Positions 34,923 through 45,460 of a DNA stretch of 64,000 nt are shown piece after piece. The notes beneath the pieces are model-generated. The model was not told where the DNA came from and ran no database searches. It worked only from the letters and a program-made list of their open reading frames with translations. Source of the DNA: Epiperipatus broadwayi (Eukaryota; Onychophora; Udeonychophora; Euonychophora; Peripatidae); the NCBI GenBank assembly GCA_028023455.1, contig JAQFVV010012535.1, positions 1,676,001 through 1,740,000 on the forward strand, in the 5' to 3' direction. The first letter of the stretch is position 1. Every line of letters starts with the position of its first letter. The position numbers and the translations under genes are program-made.

Positions 34923-35910
34923 AAGTATAGGGTTGACCATTAAGCATCACATGATCACCATCTCTTATACTAGCACATAATTGTTATTACACAAGGCAAA
35001 ACTCTCTCCATACAGTAGTGCCACCCTGGGCCAATCAGAGTAATCAATGGATGCCAGAAAGCTTGTGCATAAAATCCCTATCCAGTGCCTACTCATCCAA
35101 TATCTCCAGACTAGTTTGTGGCTTGTGGCCTTCATCAGTGAGGAGCCTTGGATCTGAGAGCACTGCACCTAGATCTTAGGATCTAATGCAACCCTCCAGT
35201 AGCCACCTTTTATCTCTACTTAACTACAAAACTATGAGAATGAAATTGAAACACAATAATATTTTCAATCTAAGCTCAATAGCTTATATAGTTATATGGG
35301 TCTGAACTCAGTTCAGCACCCATACATTTTGGTGTCTTTGGCTCTTTAACAACCATAGCCACCACTTTCTTATTAGGCAGGATTGGTGTTAAACCACTAA
35401 GCATCACAGGGTGGCACTACTGTATGGAGAGAGTTTTGCCTTGTTTAATAACAATTATGTAATAGTATAAGAGATATGGTGATCATATGATGCTTAGTGG
35501 TTTAACAACAATCCTGTCTAAAAGGATAGTGGTGGCTATGGTTGTTAAAGAGCCAAAGACACTAAAATGTATGGGTGCTGAACTGAGTTCAGACCCATTT
35601 GATTATATAAGCTATTGAGCTTACATTGAAAATGAAAAATTTCTCTCTCATAGTTTTGTAGTTAAGTAGAGATAAAAGGTGGCTGCTGGAGGGTTGCATT
35701 AGATTCAAAGATCTAAGTGCAATGCTATCAGATCCAAGGCTCCTCACTGATGGCCACAAGCCAGACACTAGTCTGGGGATATTGGCTGAGTAGGCACTAG
35801 ATAGGGATTTTATGCACAAGCCTTCTGGCATCCATTGATTACTCTGGTTGGCACGGGGTGGCACTACTGTATGGAGAGAGTTTTGCTAGTTTAATAAGTA
35901 TAGGGTTGAC
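34923..35910 (-). mobile_element. Foldback family A, long nested copy with 15-bp duplication
   Basis: The 15-mer aagtatagggttgac occurs at 34,923-34,937 and 35,896-35,910. The outer arms (about 34,987-35,210 and 35,700-35,888) include gcaaaactctctccatacagtag and its inverse, and match the 9.35 kb copy. Inner arms at about 35,210-35,395 and 35,495-35,700 (ggtggc, gggtctgaactcagttcag, gtgtctttggctctttaacaacc) extend the hairpin. The centre (about 35,405-35,505) carries another inverted copy of the terminal segment with leader. Inserted in the Gypsy element, so younger than it. Minus-strand frames at 34,965 and 35,589 are by-products. Confidence 0.85.
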
Positions 35911-36189
35911 TGAAAATGTAAGATTTCATAAATCAGTGAACAGCAAATGCTTCCAATTTCCCTTAAATTTTAATTCTGATTTATTGATCTGAATTGCTGC
36001 AAAAAAGAAGAGAACTTGTCCCAGATATGTTATCCATTTTTTTGAATTGCTCAGATCAAACTATTCCAGGAAACCAATTTTCACTATTCTGATTTTTATT
36101 GTCATAGAAATGTTTTTGTTTTTTTCCAATTTTTCTTTGTCTTTTTTAAAAAAAGATTTAATCAACTCATGAATTTAGATTCTGTTGTA

Positions 36190-36690
36190 ATTGCACTAAT
36201 TTTGTTGTATTTTTATCTGTATTGCTGTTGAAATAATGTCCAGTTATTTATTAATAACAAGATATATACAAATGTTTAAATACAGATATTCATGTCCACT
36301 ACATTTGGCAAATGTTTCGTTATTAATAGTACTACTTGAGAAGGAATGCCAAGACTTCCCTTTTAAAGTGGCACTTCCTGCCTACAGGATAGCTTGCCTT
36401 GTATGAAGGTACAGTGATGAATAGCTTCTTGCTCCACACTTGAGCATGCCTGTTCTATCAAACAATAGCCAATCTCATTGTTGTCTACTGGTTGTTTATC
36501 TACTATCAAATAGACCTCCAATATAAAGAAAAGCCCATTCCTTACTGGAAACAATCAGCTTCACTGACCTAGCTTTTCAATTAATCTGATTTATGCTATT
36601 AGCTATATATTTAATTTCATTGGTCAGCTAAATTCTATGTTCAATCTGAGCTTGATAATATTGTAATTTCAAAAAGTCCAACATGAATGG
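36190..36690 (-). repeat. Gypsy LTR (upstream copy)
   Basis: The second LTR of the minus-strand element, matching 30,178-31,265 without the foldback insertion. The LTRs differ at many sites, so the insertion is old. The 63-codon frame at 36,363-36,554 is not a gene. Confidence 0.7.
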
Positions 36691-36694
36691 GGCG

Positions 36695-37520
36695 TTTTTA
36701 GTAGCCTATTTTAATATTAAATGTGCTTGTGAGCATATTATTTAATAAACGTGTTCTACAAGGGTTTATTTAAAAAGAATTGGGATTAGGAAAGATATTT
36801 GATAGATCAATCAACAACCATTTAAAGAATTAGTAAGAGATGTGATATGATTAACAAGAAAAAGTAAAGAAAAAATGAAATGCATAAATATAATAAGTAT
36901 GCGATAAACATTGAGAAAATTAAGAGACTTAGATCTAACAAGGTTAGACAGGTACTATGTTATGTAATTATTTCGTTTTCATGATGCATAGGTAAGATAT
37001 TAAAGCAAAACAAAATTTTTACTTTGCAAAAAAAAAATATATAAGTTATTTATATGTAGACTAAATTCTCTGCCCTACGAAAGATTTAGTAAATGGATAG
37101 AGGGGGTAAACGTAAACAAAATAATTAATCACTAGTAATTAAGAACTAAATTTTATGTATGCGTTTTCTGTACACGGCCCTAGTTACAAATATAGGACAA
37201 GACTTGTGCGATTTGGCGAAATGATATTATTGGAATCAAGAATTAAAGATTTTTGGTTTTATTTACCACTGGAAAAAGTAATTACAGTTTAGCTAAATGA
37301 ATGTAATTGTTACAGCATCCTGCCAGTTTTGTTTATTCCCAAAACTACCCTTTTTAAAGCTTGGCAAATGCTAATAATTTATATGACCAAGTGAGTCATA
37401 CACTTGTTATCATTTGTTCTGGTTTGATAACCTCTCGATGCCATTTAATTTAGCATATCATATTTAAAACTTCTTTTTTAAAACCAAATAGTTCATGTTT
37501 ATTTTTATTTGTAACATTTT
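36695..37520. other. Unique-looking A+T-rich DNA
   Basis: No repeat was recognised. CpG dinucleotides (ctgcgt, acggcc, tgtgcgatttggcg) are somewhat more frequent between 37,070 and 37,230 than elsewhere. Confidence 0.4.
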
Positions 37521-37526
37521 ACATTA

Positions 37527-37626
37527 CCCGGAAGTATAATATGATTTCGTTTAGAATCTCGGCTAAATCGTTAGTGAGAATTAAAACTAAGATGGCTGCA
37601 AGTTTTGGTTGAATTCTAAATTGGTA
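37527..37626 (+). promoter_or_regulatory. Candidate housekeeping promoter / start of a 5' non-coding exon
   Basis: An ETS-type word cccggaag (37,527-37,534) is followed 55 bp later by aagatggctgc (37,589-37,599), which resembles the YY1-type element found just after many animal transcription starts. The ATG in it opens only a few codons. A plausible splice donor ttg|gtaaat follows near 37,625, and a good acceptor ttgtttttag ends at 45,240, 59 bp before the SLU7 ATG. This would place SLU7's first non-coding exon here, with a 7.6-kb first intron. Nothing in the sequence proves the link; it could serve another gene. Confidence 0.3.
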
Positions 37627-37629
37627 AAT

Positions 37630-39980
37630 ATTTTGAAATTGTTTGATTCATTGAATATTTCTTTCTTTTGATTTATAGTTACTCTATTAACAATAGTTAC
37701 ATTATAATTTTGTTTTCAGCTAAACCTATTTTATATTGTATTTCATATACACATTATTAAAATACAATATTTTGTTCGTTGTTTTTTTTTCAAGAAATTT
37801 TGTAGTTATAGCAAATCAAATATAATCTAAACTAGTTGTTTTATGCTCTTATAATATTATTAATAGATTAAATGAAATTTTCATATTTCGAATCATAAAT
37901 TTTACAGTTGTTAAATAAAATCCCGTTAAAGAATAGTTTAATAGTGGAAAACTCAACTTATCGTGCGAATTAAAGGTAACAATGCCATCTTTTTTGTTTA
38001 CAAATATAGTGTTCATTTTAATGAAAAGTATTCATGTGTATAAATCCACGTATTACGTTATTTTCGTATAAGATGAAATTGCTAATCTCTTTGATATCGT
38101 TTCTTAATTACATAATTAAAATAGTTTTATATTTGTACTGTATTAGTAGAATATACTTCCAACATTTCTTATAAATTAGCTTGATAAAAATTATCTGGTA
38201 TTTAACCATAATTTTTCAAAATATATGATAAAAATATCAAAATTAAATCATACATTATTTTGACCTTGTCATATGAATTCATCATAATTCTGGTGAGAGC
38301 ATTTATGATCTAATAATTCTGAGAGTTATATTGGTGGCATTATTGTTAGCAAAGTCTTTTATGTTGGACAAATTTTCATAAATTGGAAAACATGATAATA
38401 AACAACAGCACTTTCATTATTAGCGTAAGGGCTGAAGATTATTAGAAAATTCAAAAGTAGATTATTATGGACATACGTCTTTTGTGTCTGGTTTTAAGAA
38501 ATAGAAAGTGGTGGCAAATATTTAAATGTGATGGTATTGGTTTTGGCACTTTATTCAGGTTAATGGCCAGTTTTTGCTATTCAAAGTCAATTCATATCGT
38601 ATTAATTAAAAAGATTTCTCTATAAACCTTTTTATTTCTCCACTTTTCCATTCTTCTTATTTAATTTGACAATGATAATTATTACAAGTATAGTTTTAAA
38701 AAAAAAAGTTTGGTAAAAAAAAAAAGCACCATCCTAATATTTTTCAAAAGACTTATTTACAACTTGCATTTATATTTTTGCTAATACTGTAGTTGTATCA
38801 TGAACTTGATTCACAAGGTATTTATTAACAAATTTTAATAACATTTTAATTCAGATTTTAGTAATTTTTTTTGTGAGACAAGGATTAATATACATAAGAA
38901 TATGTAGCAGCAAGTAGTATTATTTAATATTATTATCTTTATTGATTTATAGAAATATCGAATTGCAATTTGGAAGAGAACATTATTACAGTTAGGTCAT
39001 ATCAAGTAAGTTTAATGTTCTGAGATTCTTAAAAATGCCATATCCGTAGTTTTAATCGTTAATAATTCAAATCCTGTCTTCTAACAGAAAATTCTCAAAA
39101 TATATCCTATTTGGATAAGTTAGTGATACCTAGGTAAGTAATTGCTTTTACATATTTTTAAAATTATTACGGGAAGTTTTTCTGAGGATTATTTTTTAGT
39201 GTTCATTAAATTTGTCATTGGGTACTTAAGAAAGAGTAAATTTTTAGACTTTCAGTCTTGTTATTTTTGAAAAATATATATCTTTGAAGTCTATGTGAAA
39301 AGTATATGGTTCTTAAGTTTACTCATTTGTGAAAATATTTTTTCGTTAGTTAAAACTAAACATGATGAATAAATACTATATTTCATGTTATATTATTTAT
39401 TAATATTCTCTGTACTATAAGAACATAAGTGTTTTTTCCAAAGATTAGATGCATTTTATTGTTATTTTTTCTGATACAAAATACAAATTGCCTGTTAAGT
39501 TAGGATTAGTTATATATTCTTCTCAAAACTTGTTATAGTAAATATGAAATAATATTAGACTTTCATAAACTTCTTTTCTCTGCCTGCCTCCTTAGACATA
39601 AATTTAAGTAATAAATAATTTCATTTAATACTTTACATCATTATCCAACGTTTAAGGTAATGCACTTTATTGTTCAATTAGGCGAGACATTTCTTTTAGA
39701 AACTATAAAGAAATATTGTTTTTGACCAAATAAATGATTGGCATATAAAACAGTATTGTTTATATGCACTTATTATAACTATTCCAAAATAATTTTTCTA
39801 ATAAATGAAGAATGTTTGATTGGATAATTAGAAGGAGTTGAGTTTTTGTTCCAACAACTTTTTTGAAAATAAAAGGTTTTTGTTTATTGTGTGAAATCAT
39901 ATAATCTTTTTAAGGGTCAAAAATATCTTGTTGTGATAATGATGAAAAAACTCAAGCTCATATTTACATCAATCTAGTAT
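37630..39980. other. Unique-looking A+T-rich DNA with no recognised repeat
   Basis: No coding frame or structured repeat was recognised. If the candidate start at 37.6 kb is right, this is intronic. Confidence 0.4.
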
Positions 39981-39984
39981 GGAT

Positions 39985-42900
39985 TAGCTTCAGAAATGAG
40001 TTTGCTGTTAACTGAAAGGAAACCTTCGATTCCTCTTTGAGATCTTAAAGGAACTGAGCAGGGCAAATTTCTAACATCAATTTTATATTTTTGTCACTTG
40101 CATCTATTATTACTATGTGATTATTCATTAAATAAATTAACATGAATGAGCTGCTTATCACTTGTATCAGTCAGTATGGTGAATTTATTAATTTTTTTAA
40201 CTTGTTGTTTAGATCAAGAAACACCATGATTTTTCTTCTCAATTTACTAATAATTCTTAACTGAAACAGCATTTGATTTTTCTTAAAGGCAGGACAAATG
40301 TGTGTGTGATTGAATTTTTTTTTAGATATTTACAATCATGAGAAACAAAACTAAATTGTGACTCTTACTCTCAGGAGTCTATAAAATTATCATCCAAGAC
40401 AGCAGTTAGCAGCCAAAGGCTAAGAATGCTAAGAATCCCTTGACTGCAGATCAAGGGCTGAGATTTCAATGATGGCTTTTATTTAATTATATACAACTGC
40501 GGCACTTTCAAGTAAAAGAAGATTACATGAGCATTAACTGTCTAATACTAATGGGATATTGTTAGATTTTAAGTCACAAGAAAAACTGAATAGACAGTTC
40601 ATTTGAAAAATGGACATGCCACATTACTATAAAGGTACATATTTGGGAAGCACAAGTGGAATGGGAATCATAATAAATAAAAAAAGTGGATATCAATATT
40701 GTGGAAATTGATGATATATCAGACAGAGTGGTAAGATTAGTTATTCAACTTAATGTAAGATTTCAAATGAGATAATTCATTATGATGAAGAAATAGAGTG
40801 CTTTTATATACGTCTGTCAAAATGCTTTCAAATTCTTCAAAAAACATTTTAAAATTGTTATGGGAGACTTTAATGCTAGAATTGGAAAATAATTAAAAGA
40901 TGAAAGCACTATAGCTGATAGAATTAAGAATTGACATAAGTTTGGGAAATTTGCAGGAAAAAAAAAATTGTATACTATGAAATTTTTTTTGCAAAAAAAT
41001 GCTAAACCCTGGGAAATGGTTATGAAAACATTCAAATAAAGATACAGAAGAATTGAATTATATTTTAGCTAACAGAAAATATATATTCCAAGATTGTAAT
41101 GTCTTTAATAGATCAATGCAGGAAGCGATCATCAATTCACGAGATGTAAAGTGCATGTTAGTGCAAAACTAAAGAGATAAAACTCTTAAAATTGACAGTA
41201 TTAATATTTGATATTCATAACATCAGAAATATTCTAATAAATTTAAGTTAAAAGTTGCCATTTTAAAATATTGACATATTTTGAAAGTGATTCAAACTTA
41301 ATTGAGTTCAATAAGAAGACAACTAATCCTTTACTAACAATTTCAAAAAAGACATCTAATACAAAAAAGCAGTAATTTACCATAAATTTTTGATAAGACA
41401 ATGTATGAAGAAAAGAACAAATATTAAAATATTTAAAAATAATCCATTAAGAAGAATTAAATACCTGTTCTGTAAAATAGTATGAAATAGAATTAATAAT
41501 GATATAAGAAAATATAATTGTGAATGAGAATAAAAGTTGCAAAAATATATAACAACATTTTGATATTGGAAGAAAGGTTATTTCAGCGATAAGAAGAAAA
41601 GACAAAAAACTATTACTAAAAAGAGAGATGGCATCATGAAATGTAAGAGTTTTACATAAAATTATATAATAATAAGGAACAAGAACGCAAATTAATTCCT
41701 ACAATTATGACGTCTTTTGAATTTCTAAGTATTTTAAATGAAGTGGTAAGGCACGCAATTCTATTAAAAAAGAAAATGATGGAAAATTATCATTGACAAA
41801 CTAACAGAAGCAAGTGAAGAACGAGAAAAATTGTTGACAAAGATATATGCCAAATATCTAAATGATAATGGATGCAACTGATGATTGCAGTAGTAGGTTT
41901 GGTGTTTAAAAGGAATAAAGAAGATATTGGAAATTACCGATCTGTCACTTTTATATCAGTTCTATATAAAATCTTTAAAAAGATATTGCAACTTATCTAT
42001 AATGAATTTTGAATTCAAATTAACCAAAAACAGAAAGTATATGTAAAGATAGTTTTAGCACAGTGGATTACATCCAAGTATTGAGAAAAGTCATAGAAAA
42101 GACCATGAATATGAGTTATCATTATGTATTATATTTTTAGATTATGATAAAGCCTTTGAACATATAAGTCATGGGTCATCAGAGTATAGACCCAGAATAC
42201 AGTCATAATGTGAAGAATATGTATCAAAATGCAACAGCAGTAATTAGGTTATCATCAATAAGTATGTGAGAGGGTGATTCCTATCTCCAAAATTTTTACA
42301 GCATATTTACAAGAAGCATTTTGTGTTATTAAAATGGGGATCTAAAGAAATAAAAATATATTGAGATTATTTAAGTCATTAAATTTTATAAATGATGTGA
42401 TTGCTTTTGGAAATAATTCTTCAGAGCTTCAGAAAATGTTGCAAGACCTATGATTAAAAATAAATACTAAAATAACTAAAATAATGTTCAATGGATTTTT
42501 TCAGCAGAAGAACATAAAAATTGATAATCATGAAATTTGTTTTAGGTTTGTGATGATGGTATATTAGGTGTGACAATATGTTGGACTATTTCCATTATCT
42601 ATCATTTTCTGTACGTTCAACCTTTACTGATAGATGATGGAAATAGTTCATCATATTATCACATTTGATAATCATGAATTTGAACTTAACAACTTTAAAT
42701 AATCGTGTCAAATTATTTGTACAGATGATAACATATTTGACGAAATTTATTATTGAATTAAACTAGGACAGAATGGGTTTGGTAGAAATAACTTAATATT
42801 AAAGGGAAATATACCTCCACATTTAAAAAGATTTTTAGTAGAGGTGTTTTATCACTTCTAACTTATTGATCTGGGAGCAATACAGAGACATTAGACCATT

Positions 42901-43240
42901 TAGCAAAGTATGGAGAAATATATTTTGGGAGTAACAGGAAGGATGAAATGCAAAATACTTCAATGAGAAAACAATCAGATATTGAAAGAAATAAGATAAT
43001 AAAATGGAGTTGGGCTGGATATTTTGGTAGAAGAGATGATAATTGATGGAAAGTTGAAATTTTTAACTGTATTTCAAGAGATTGTAAAAGACTTAGAAAG
43101 TGATCATATGTGACATGGTTAAATGAAATAAGGAAATTTATGGGCTTATTGTTAAAAAGGGAGGCTATGGTTTGGAGAAACTAGTTTAAACGTATAGAGG
43201 TCTTCATCCTGTAATGGATTCTAATGGTTGAAAATAACCC
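39985..43240 (+). mobile_element. RTE-type LINE, copy C, full-length fossil
   Basis: It is collinear with copy B along the whole length: the 5' UTR (gagtttgctgttaactgaaagga near 39,998), the endonuclease (ttatgggagactttaatgctagaattgg at 40,859), the linker, the RT (gtgagagggtgattcctatctcc near 42,267; aatgatgtgattgcttttgg near 42,391) and the end (gagttgggctggatattttggtagaag near 43,008; cctgtaatggattctaatgg near 43,208). It is full of stops and indels. It is interrupted by a small hairpin at 42,535-42,664. Confidence 0.8.
42521..42678. mobile_element. Small hairpin element with 14-bp duplication, inside RTE copy C
   Basis: The 14-mer ttgataatcatgaa occurs at 42,521-42,534 and 42,665-42,678. 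It is RTE sequence, present once in copy B (as ttgattatgatgaa), so it is a true target duplication. The 130-bp insert has a 31-bp leader and a hairpin (about 42,566-42,664) with arms near gtgacaatatgttgg...ttccattatctatca. The right end abuts the duplication. Confidence 0.8.
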
Positions 43241-43244
43241 AATT

Positions 43245-44755
43245 ATTATAAAACTTTTTTGAAGCAGTTGCAATTTATATGAAATAGAGCTTTGCAGCAT
43301 CCTGTTAAAAGCTCATTGGGATTCTAAGATAGTTGTTATTTAGTAGTTTAACATCAAAATTGCAAATTATGACAAGATTCATTATTTCATAGTTATTATT
43401 TAGTGGTAAATAGTTAATTTCGAATTGCAAATTATGACGATTGATTATTCCAGTTTTAAGCAAACCTGTTTGTTTATTGTGTTAAGTTTTTAAACATCAG
43501 TCTAACTACAAATTAGATTTAATTAAATCTTATTTCACGTAAAGCAGGTTTAATTTGCTGTACCGCATTTGAAATTGAAAGTTGCAATACATATTATTTT
43601 TACACTTGTTGTTTTTCATGATCTGTAATCAGGGTTGGCCCAACAACAAGGTTCGTTGCAATGTTTTCATGAGAGGTGGGGTCTTTTACTAATGATAAAA
43701 ATACTTAGATATTTTTTAAAAAAATATCTTATTTGCAGATATATATGTTTTGCTTTACAATTATTATAAATCAAGTCAAGAACGATTGTTTTTATTTAAA
43801 TTTTTATTTATTTTGAATGAGAATTTGCTAAAAAACATTCAAGAAAATAAAATATAATTTTTTGCATTATGTATATTTTATTTTGTTTATTCAAAATAAA
43901 AGTGGACAAATTAATACTTATAGTATATAAATAATTTTTTATTTATGATTATTTATAAATTATAAACAAAGCTTTGTGCAATTTTATTGAATGAATATTG
44001 AAAAAATAGATATAATGCAAAAAATATATATTATTTCCTTGAATGTTTTATTGTGGATCTATTAATGATGTAGTCACAATTTATTCTTTTTTATGAATTC
44101 TGATTCAGTAGATAAAATTACTTGCAAAGAGAATCATTCTTGACTTATGCTGATTTCACATTAACATGACCAGAACATGGTGAAATATTTAAGCATATAC
44201 AATGTATGTAGCTGAAAAAGCTACATCACCACACAAACAATACTTCTACAATTGTATTACTTCAATCTGATAAGGCCAGAATTTTGACAGAAAGAAAAAA
44301 GGGGGAAACATAATTACATTTAGCAAGTAATAAAAATTTAATTTTTTGATTTTCACAGAAAGCATAGATCAATCAGGCACAGGCCTTTAATAAATGCAGG
44401 GCCTAATGTCATTGTATCTTTTGCACTTTCTTTGGGCTGACTCTATATGTAATTATATTCTGTCTAGAACTTTGGTCTTAAATGTTTTTTTCATTTTGAT
44501 AGCTGATTGTCATGAATCGGGTGTACTTCCCTATAGCCATTTCTTTTAAGCTTGTGTAATCAATGGACATTAGTCTAGGGATTTAAATAAAGACTTGTCA
44601 TGTTGTTTATTTATTCAAGCTTATAATAGATGTCTCTGGATAGGGTAAATAGAATGAGTTGTTACTCTTAATGCAAATTTTTTTGTAATTAGTCTTATAT
44701 TTATATACTGCTCTTATAAAAACTGCACTTAGGTATTACTTATTCTGCAATTTAT
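43245..44755. other. A+T-rich DNA with no recognised feature
   Basis: A short direct repeat (ttattatttagtgg...tgcaaattatgac) lies near 43,340-43,440. Otherwise nothing was recognised. Confidence 0.4.
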
Positions 44756-45124
44756 ATTAATTAGTATTAGCATTTATTTTTTATAGCGTCTGTATACAAT
44801 TGTAATCACATTCATATCGGCTTAAAACCAAATTGTGCAAACGCTTTTTACGAGTGTTAAATAATAAATGAATACCCTCTGACCCATACAAGATATAGAA
44901 TTTATGCAGCATTTATTGCTGCATAAATTCTATATCTTGTATGGGTCAGAGGGTATTCATTTATTATTTAACACTCGTAAAAAGCGTTTGCACAATTTGG
45001 TTTTAAGCCTGCATAAATTCTATATCTTATATGGGTCAGAGGGTATTCATTTATTATTTAACACTCGTAAAAAGCGTTTGCACAATTTGGTTTTAAGCCG
45101 ATATGAATGTGATTAATTAGTATT
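44756..45124. mobile_element. Three-armed hairpin element upstream of SLU7, 13-bp duplication
   Basis: The 13-mer attaattagtatt lies at 44,756-44,768 and 45,112-45,124. The left arm (44,803-44,910) pairs with a right arm at 44,918-45,009 (loop atttatt). A second, almost identical right arm follows at 45,010-45,115, and it alone carries the outermost sequence matching the left arm's outer end (cgatatgaatgtgatta). A 34-bp leader separates the left repeat from the arm. The 70-codon frame across it is a repeat artefact. It ends 175 bp before the SLU7 ATG. Confidence 0.85.
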
Positions 45125-45299
45125 GTATGTTAAAAAGTAATTTAAATTAATGTTTTAAAGTGCAAATAAAATAATTTTACATAAGATATATATATTTTGT
45201 ATATAAACATAACAGATTTTTTTCACTAAATTGTTTTTAGTTGATAAATTTTTAATGTACTTTTATTTCTTGTTAAGTTGATTATTTCTAAAGACAAAG

Positions 45300-45460
45300 A
45301 TGTCTTTGGCTACTCAGAATCTACCATTATCAGTCATCATTAAATCCAAAGATAATGAAGAACCTAAAAAGAAATCTCGTGAAGATTGGAGAAAAGCTAA
45401 AGAATTAGAGGAAGCTAGGAAAGCAGGCACAGCACCTGCTGCTGTTGATGAAGAAGGAAA
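45300..45460 (+). CDS. SLU7: SLU7 coding exon 1
   Basis: The exon starts at the ATG at 45,300 and ends before donor gtaagt at 45,461, after two bases of codon 54. It encodes the conserved basic/acidic N-terminus with [10 protein letters not shown]. An acceptor-like ttgtttttag ending at 45,240 suggests the exon begins at 45,241 with 59 bp of 5' UTR. That part is inferred. Confidence 0.9.

Larger units (their letters stand above)
30178..36690 (-). mobile_element. Degenerate Gypsy-type LTR retrotransposon
   Basis: Similar sequences in the same orientation at about 30,178-31,265 and 36,190-36,690 are the LTRs. Between them, read on the minus strand, lie a Gag zinc knuckle (about 34,430-34,560), reverse transcriptase (about 33,800-32,880), RNase H (about 32,830-32,680), a connection segment, a His-rich integrase start, the integrase core and the integrase C-terminus (to 31,348). 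The domain order RT-RNase H-integrase identifies Gypsy. The wording resembles the K02A2.6-like/Mag group. Many stops and frameshifts make it dead. Two foldback elements and a fivefold 129-bp repeat lie inside. Confidence 0.8.

Noticed and set aside
37591-37608. Coding start at the ATG in aagatggctgc
   Set aside because: The frame ends after a few codons; the site is better read as a promoter or start-site motif.
44904-45116. 70-codon frame with an internal repeat
   Set aside because: Its repeat is just the duplicated right arm of the hairpin element.
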